From Aurifilum marmelostoma (lineage: Eukaryota > Ascomycota > Sordariomycetes > Diaporthales > Cryphonectriaceae): DNA of 64,000 nucleotides. The notes below the pieces were generated by a model. It had not been told where the DNA came from, made no database searches, and worked only from the letters and a program-made list of their open reading frames with translations. Within the stretch, counting starts at the first letter, position 1. Every line of letters begins with the position of its first letter. Where the stretch lies: contig JAMXSV010000008.1 in the NCBI GenBank assembly GCA_027559495.1, positions 1,116,001 through 1,180,000 of the forward strand. The letters are read 5' to 3'. Position numbers and translations under genes: made by a program. Positions 57,794 to 64,000 of this stretch are shown here, one piece after another.

Positions 57794-60740
57794 ATGGCTT
57801 CAGAAACCAATCCCTTCTACAGCCTGTGGGCACAGGGCGACATCCGGGAGCGCCTCTTTGTGCACCTCAGCAGGACCGACATCTGCGCAGTGCGCCTGGC
57901 GAACTCGGCATGCTGTAACCTCGTCACCCGCCGCCTCTTCCAGAGGGTACACCTCACCTTCTCGGCCAACTCCTTCACCCGACCTTACCGCGTGGAGGCC
58001 CTTGCCCGCATCGGCCACCACATCGAGCACCTCACCTTCTACCTGCCACACAGCGAGGCCACCTTCCTCCCACCGCTAATCCACCCCTCCACCGGTGCCG
58101 AGATCTCCTACCTGTACACCCCTCACACGTCCATGGCCTCAACATTGACAAGACCCAAGTATGGCAACTCGGAGCTGGGCGACATCCTCACCCAGCAGTA
58201 CCCGCCCCTGTTCCACGCCGCGACCAACGTGCCCAGCTTCATCCACGCGGTCAAGAACGTGCCCAACCTGAGGCACCTGACCATCAAGACCCCCGGTCAG
58301 GACCCCGCAGAGCGCTACCGCAGGGACATTGTGGACTACGCCCTCATGTCGCTGCGCATCGCCGTCGAGCGCTCCCCCCTACCTCAAGAAGCTCAGCAAG
58401 TTGTCGCTCCACGGCGTCCACCCGGCCGCCTTCCTCTACCTCAAGTTCCAGGACGGCCCCGGCTTCGGCTGCTCGCCCATCGCCGGTAAGAGGTGGCGCC
58501 AGATCCGCAAGATGCACATCGCCGTCGAGGCCTGGGACTTCTATGGGCCCGGCGGGCCAGGCCTGGATCAGCTCAAGATCATCGACGACTACTTGCGCCA
58601 GTTCCAGGGCAGCCTCGAGAAGCTGTCGTTCACGTGGATGGGGCAGAAGGGCCCGTGCCCGCTGGCGCTGGCCGAGGATCCGCTGTTCGACACCCCCAGG
58701 GAGAACAAGAAGCTCTTCAACGAGGTCACAAGCCCGATGAGCCCCCTGCCCCCCAGGCCTGGCGTCAGGGGCCGCATCCGCTTCAGCAGGCTGAAGTACC
58801 TCCAGGTGCGCAACGCCAGCATGCACGCCGCCCAGCTGAGGGGTCTGGTCGAGAGCCATAGGGACAGCGTCAAGGAGTTCGACTTTGAGAACGTGGTGCT
58901 TCTCAACGGCGGCAACTGGGACGACGCGCTGCAGCCGCTCATGAAGTCGCCCTCGGAGGAGAACCAGCGCAACACCTGGGCGCGGTACTCGGTCGCCGCC
59001 GGGGCAGGCGACAACAAGAGCGTGCATACGCAGCACGAGGTTATGGAGGCCGCCGCGGTTGAGCGCAACAGCCCGACCCTGCCAGAGGAGGCCTTTGTCC
59101 CCAGCCCCAGGACGTCGCGGCACAGCATCGCGGACCGCGACGAGGTGGAGATCCGCCACCCCAGCGCCGCCGTCGCGGCTGCGGGCAAGGAGCTCCTCGA
59201 CATCGAGTCTGAGCTCGAGGCCTCGCTGGGCCTGCGCCTCAGCCAGACCTCGTCATCGGACCAGACCATCCGCGGCAGGGAGGGCTCCTTCGACGATGGC
59301 GACTCGTACTCGTACTACGGCGACGAGGCCGAGACCATCATCGTCGAGCTGGACCGCGACATCGACTCGGCCATCAACTTGACGAGCACCAACGCCTCCG
59401 AGGCCACCCTGGTGCCCTTCAGCACCAAGCTCAAGAAGCGCGTGCGCAAGCGCCGCAGAAAGCCATGGCACCCCAAGCGCGACGGCGAAGACGGCTGCAC
59501 AGACGACGACGAGCAGCGGCCCGCGCTGGCCCTCGCCCCGACCAAGAGCAACCGCTCGGAGGTCTTTGCAGACAAGGACAAGGACAAGTACGCCATCAAG
59601 AACATCCTCGGCCACAAGCGCAGCAACTCGACGTCGCAGGCGCAGCAGCACCAACAGCAGTATCCTCCCCAGCAGCAAGGACCCAATAAGCTCCAGAAGC
59701 CGCCGCCGCCGCCAGTGACAGTCTATGGCCCCAACCGCTCGCGGCAGAGCAGCGACCCCATGCCGTACATGGCAGGCAACCAGGAGAATGCGACGACTTA
59801 TGAACTGCCGCTGGTGATCGCGAGCGACGACGAGTCCCCACCTAGCTACCACCGCGCGACCCAGTGGCCTAGGCCCCGCGCGGCGAGCCACCCTGTGCCG
59901 CCGCCGCCGAGCTACCCTGCGCCCCCGCCCCCTTCATACGCGGCACCGCCTCCGCCGCTGTCATCGTCGTCGTCCTTCTCATCATCCTCGTCCTCCGTCG
60001 CGCACGCCCCTGCTGCCCAGTCAACGCACTCGCTGTCGTCGCAGTCTGTGCACTCCATCCCCGAGGAGCAGGAGCCGGCAGAGGACGGAGAGGTGGCGCC
60101 TCTCAACATCTCGGCGCCCATCATCTCGACCGAGGCGCTCCCCGTGCTACTGCAGCCCATGGTATACAACCCGCAGGCTAGCACGACCTCGATCCCCATC
60201 TCGATCGCTGCGAGCGTGCCCGGATCTAGGGGCAGCGGGGCGGAGAGCATCCACAGCACGCACAGCAGCAGCACCACGACCACTCAGGCCAGCAAGGGCG
60301 GCTACCACCACCATCACCACCAGCACAGCTTCAGCAGCAACGGTGGCGGACACAACGTCAACGACGGCCTGTCGGCCGTGCAGCGCAACCTGGAGCAGGA
60401 GGAGATCCAGCGGCGGTACGCCGAGGACGCCGAGGCCCGCACGAGCGCGCTCAAGAAGGCTCGCGAGGCGGTGCTCGAGAAGCTGGGCCGGATGCAGGGC
60501 AAGGACGGCAAGGGGGACGAGGAGGAGCTGCTAGACATGCACCCAGCGCTGCAGGACGAGTATGGACCCCGGCCGCGTGGTGGCAGCGGCGGAAGCGGAC
60601 GGCTGAGGGAGCTTTTTGGGGCAGTGCGCAATAATGTCGGCGGGGGTGGGGAGAAGGGTCATGCCGAAGGCCTGTACATGAACGTCGAAGAGAGTAATAC
60701 GGTGCTGGTGCCTCTGGTGTTCAGCCCGACCCGAGGCTGA
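57794..60740 (+). CDS. Large F-box-like protein, frame broken once
   Basis: About 981 residues if one base in a C6 run (58374-58379) is surplus. The N-terminus NPFYSLWAQGDIRERLFVHLSRTDICAVRLANSACCNLVTRRLFQRVHL is an F-box followed by a fungal conserved block: IGHHIEHLTFYLPHSEATFLPPL, VKNVPNLRHLTIKTPGQDP and, after the break, YLKKLSKLSLHGVHPAAFLYLKFQ and IRKMHIAVEAWDFYGPG, then a repeat-like region (LKYLQVRNASMHAAQLRGLVESH). The final 450 residues are disordered: Ser-rich, PPPPSY repeats, His and Gln runs, and a Lys/Arg patch KKRVRKRRRKPW that could act in nuclear import. F-box proteins normally recruit substrates to SCF ubiquitin ligases; no substrate is indicated. The two halves share one gene because the family block continues across the break within a few codons. 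Confidence 0.8.
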
Positions 60741-60938
60741 GCAACAAGGCGGGGGAGATGATGATGCTCCAGGAGGACAGGAAGAGCAGAGAAAGAGAAG
60801 GACGAAAGAATTGTCTTGCTGTCGGTGCGTCTCTGGATTGTTTCTGGCTTGAGGTTGTTGGCTGGTTGGTCGGTCGGTTGGTTTGCATAACAACAGCACG
60901 CATAACGCTATGCCGTCTAGGTTCACACACTGGCGCAT

Positions 60939-60980
<42 letters not shown>

Positions 60981-63900
60981 ATCATATTGGGGATCACAGG
61001 ACGGCGGGGTTTTTTAACAAAGGGTCATCTGGAGGTGCTCAAGTGCTGAGGCCGCACAGGGTTGGTTGGTTGGTTGCATGAAATCATCACATGGGTTCAA
61101 GGGACTGGTAACGGGAAGTTTCGGGCTGGAAGTATCTTTGAGAAGGGGTGAGGAGGGAGACATGAGGATAAAGCAGAGAGGAGACGAAGAAGGGGGAAGA
61201 AGGAATGTTTGGCGGCGGCGGCTTAATGTCTGATGATGAAGAACGAAAGGAGACGTGCAATGTTGTCTCTGTTGATGATGGTTGTTGGCCGGGCTTTTAT
61301 TCCTTCTTTCCCCCCCCCCCCAAGTTGCTTAACAGCGGCAGAGCCTTGGTTCAGACCAATGATGTTATGAAAATTTTGCTTTTATTTCTCTTTTCTCCTT
61401 GGAACGACTTTTCAATGTACATATGGATGTCTTGCTTGTTTGGATCTTTCTGTCTTCCGAGTCTTTTGCTCTTAATGATATTGATACTCTCTTACGGCAG
61501 CATCGGTGTGCTCGCTCACTAGGTGGTCAGAAAAAATAATAGCGCTCATTGAAAAACAAGAGGAAACAACGAGACATATAATATGATGAAGGAAACGAGA
61601 GGACTGGTTGGGCCCAGAAGTCCCAGCTTGAGCCTGATACTCTTCCAAGCGTTAGTGCTGGTCTTGCCACGGCCTCTCGGCTCCTCCCGGCATGGAGGCA
61701 TTTAGCTGGGTACTGGTTGAAACGTAGAAGAAAGGGAGGGGAGGGTAGAATTATTTATCTCTTCTTTCTGCTTTTTTTGGTTTCTGTTTCGTCTGGGCGG
61801 GCGGATAAAAGGAGGGGGGAGGGGGACGGGGTTGCAGCATCCGAGCAGGCAAGATTGAGTTTGGCTGCCAGGTTCCCTCGCCTCGCTCTTTGCCCCCCCT
61901 CCATCCTCCTTTCCTCTCTGTTCTGATATCGATATTGCTCGGCCTCTACGAGATCGATCCTTTCCTTTCTCTTCTGCTTCTTCTTCGTCACCCTCGGCGA
62001 TTGTTTACACCGCTTCTTCCAGGAACCCATCAGTCGATGCAAGGGGAGGGAGGGGAGGGGGTGAACCTTGTCGAGGCTGGCGTGAGGTGTGAAGCGACAG
62101 TATTGGCTGGCTGGCAAATGTGGCGCTGATACATGTGATGGCTTCTACACCATCAGCTCGGTGAATTATTCGGGAGGCATATCCATGGTGAAAATGGAAA
62201 CTGTTGTGTTTGGGTGTTTGAAACACACACGAGAGAGAGAGACAAAAGAGGGGGGGGGGGGGGAGGAAGGAACAGAGCCCAACTGTACCATGGGACGGAC
62301 GGCTTCGCCATCAGACAGCTCCCCAGTCTTACCAACAAGCACCTGGACAGATCGATCGCGAGAGCTGGAGAAAGGGAGATACCCGATGGAGTGGGTTGGA
62401 TGTGTGGTGGGTCGTAGATTCGGTAATCTTTGGTCACATGCCTCACAATCATGCGGGAATCAGGATTATGATGAGATTTCATACACACATTGACAAAAAA
62501 AAAGAAGAAATAAAAGATTGATCCATCTAGTAGAGACGAGAGAGAGAGTGAGCATTGCGGCCGGGATACCGAGGAGACTGCACCTCTTTCCTACTACTAC
62601 TACTACTACTACCACCACTATAGTGTACGTACATAGTATTTTGTTTCAGCCCTGAACCAGCAGGTAACCTCGTCTTCTGCCACATCTCGATTTCCTGGGA
62701 AGGCCCCCGGAGGAAAGAGAGAGAGGGGTGGGGGGGGGGCTGCTGTCTGCGATGTACCCGGCCGTGCCGAGGAAGAGATGGGTCGTTTTCTTCTTCTTTT
62801 CTTTTCCTTCTTCCAAGGTCGTAGAAAAAGGGCTGCTTAGCCAAAGGACACGGCCGTACGAGGGATATGCGAGAAACACTCGTGGGAGGACACGATGAGA
62901 TCTGTGCGACAACGACTTTGCGGGAGAAGAGACAATAAATAAATACATAAAACAAGAGGATTGAAAATGCCATAAAATACCTCCGTGTTTTTTTGTTTTT
63001 TTTTTTAATGTTCTTTGCTTGTCTGGCAGGCTTACGTACCATACATAGTACCTGCCATACATACTAGCGGTGCAGTGATGGTACGTACCTCTCAGGGCAT
63101 CCGCTTGTGGTTAGCAGGGGATACCTGCGGGGAGGTCTAGACCTGACTATGTGCAGGGCGTCCATGCACCGGGGCTCGATCTCCCTCAGCAATCCTCGAT
63201 CTCGGCTCTCCCCTGCTATTTTTTTTTTCCTTCTCTTCTTTCCCTCTCGCATGGGTGACAGGACAAGCCCCTCCGCGAGACCAGAGACACTTAGGTCGGC
63301 CCATCCAGCGAGGACTCTGGTCAGCACGCAGAGGCTAGGCCCACCTGAGGAGAGCAGGCCGAGATGACCGTTGTCCTTCTTAACGAGTCCTGCTATTCCG
63401 AACCTGATTGGAGGCTGCTTGTTTTTCGATTTCTTGTTTGCTATGATTTGTATCATGGTGTGACGTTTTCTGGGCGTAGTGAGATGGCAAAAAGAAGAAG
63501 AAGAAGAAGAAAAAGAGAGAGAGAGGAGGGACGACGTTGTAGCAGGTTCCAAAAAGTCAGGTGTCGAGTGCAGTACCACACTATGTCGACACAATCCCAT
63601 CCATCGCTCTGTCAGAATAATGCGGAATTGGGTTTGCACCATGGCACCACAATACCATAGTCGGCCTCTCCCCCCCTTCCCCCCCTGTCCATTGCTGGCC
63701 CGGGGGCCCAGGGGTTCATCCTAGGGCTTGCCAGGGGGCCCCCAAGCGGGTGAGACCCGCTAGACCCAGCACTCCTCAGCGCGGTAACTCCCTCATTGCG
63801 TGCACTTTCCTCTTTTCCCTCGTGCAGCGCAGCGCATGTCGCAGGCTCCAGTGTTTCTCAAATGCCCTCTTTTGCTCGTGCCGTGATACTTTTTTCGTGC

Positions 63901-64000
63901 CCCCTTGCTCCCGACCTTCCTCCCACCTGAGGCCAATTCGCGATCGACATTCGACCTCTCTTTCTCTCCCCGTCGATATCACCCACGGCGCGCTGATCCC
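60741..64000. other. 3.26-kb terminal intergenic region
   Basis: No gene recognised. Contains (CA)17, a C12 run near 61311, G runs near 62251 and 62731, a TAC triplet run at 62594-62612 and GAA/AGA repeats near 63491-63516. The last 200 bases are CT-rich and look like the leader of a plus-strand gene beyond the window. Confidence 0.5.
60942..60975 (+). repeat. (CA)17 microsatellite
   Basis: Seventeen CA units downstream of the large F-box gene. Confidence 0.88.

Overview
The window is nuclear DNA of a filamentous ascomycete, most likely a sordariomycete (order not determinable from sequence alone). Most genes are split by short introns of about 59-190 nt with GT...AG ends, coding exons are GC-rich, intergenic spaces are long and pyrimidine-rich, and the gene set is typical of Pezizomycotina: a LaeA-like methyltransferase, an NmrA-like protein, F-box/zinc proteins, a fungal calpain, the Sim4 subunit Fta4, neutral trehalase, isocitrate lyase and Snf1. 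No rRNA, tRNA, CRISPR array or intact transposon was recognised.

Sixteen protein-coding genes are supported. In order: RGS-domain protein (+, 5' end outside the window); UPF0390/DUF2462 small basic protein (+); SAM methyltransferase (+); cupin_5/DUF985 protein (-, two frame breaks); ArfGAP-UBA-polyQ protein (+); calpain-like cysteine protease (+, one frame break); kinetochore protein Fta4 (-); NmrA-like oxidoreductase (-); acyl-CoA synthetase of the 4-coumarate ligase group (+); mitoribosomal protein mL58/MRPL20 (+, two frame breaks); F-box/cysteine-cluster protein (-); neutral trehalase (+); isocitrate lyase (+); Ccz1 (+); Snf1/AMPK alpha (+); large F-box protein (+, one frame break). Exon joins were worked out by hand from reading frame, splice sites and family knowledge.

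The spaces between genes hold promoters and UTRs, (TG)n/(CA)n microsatellites and many C or G runs of 10-16 bases. The largest gene-poor stretch is 50516-57793 (about 7.3 kb). A 3.3-kb stretch (6376-9648) looks more AT-rich in its middle.

Several genes deal with carbon status: Snf1 (glucose derepression), isocitrate lyase (glyoxylate cycle, usually Snf1-dependent in fungi), an acyl-CoA synthetase ending in a PTS1-like SKI, and neutral trehalase (storage sugar mobilisation). They are separately promoted housekeeping or regulatory genes, and I see no cluster or novel multi-gene system. The most notable cross-cutting signal is six one-step reading-frame breaks in four otherwise well-conserved genes, every one located in a C or G homopolymer. 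This points to homopolymer-length errors in the assembly, or less likely to real slippage mutations.
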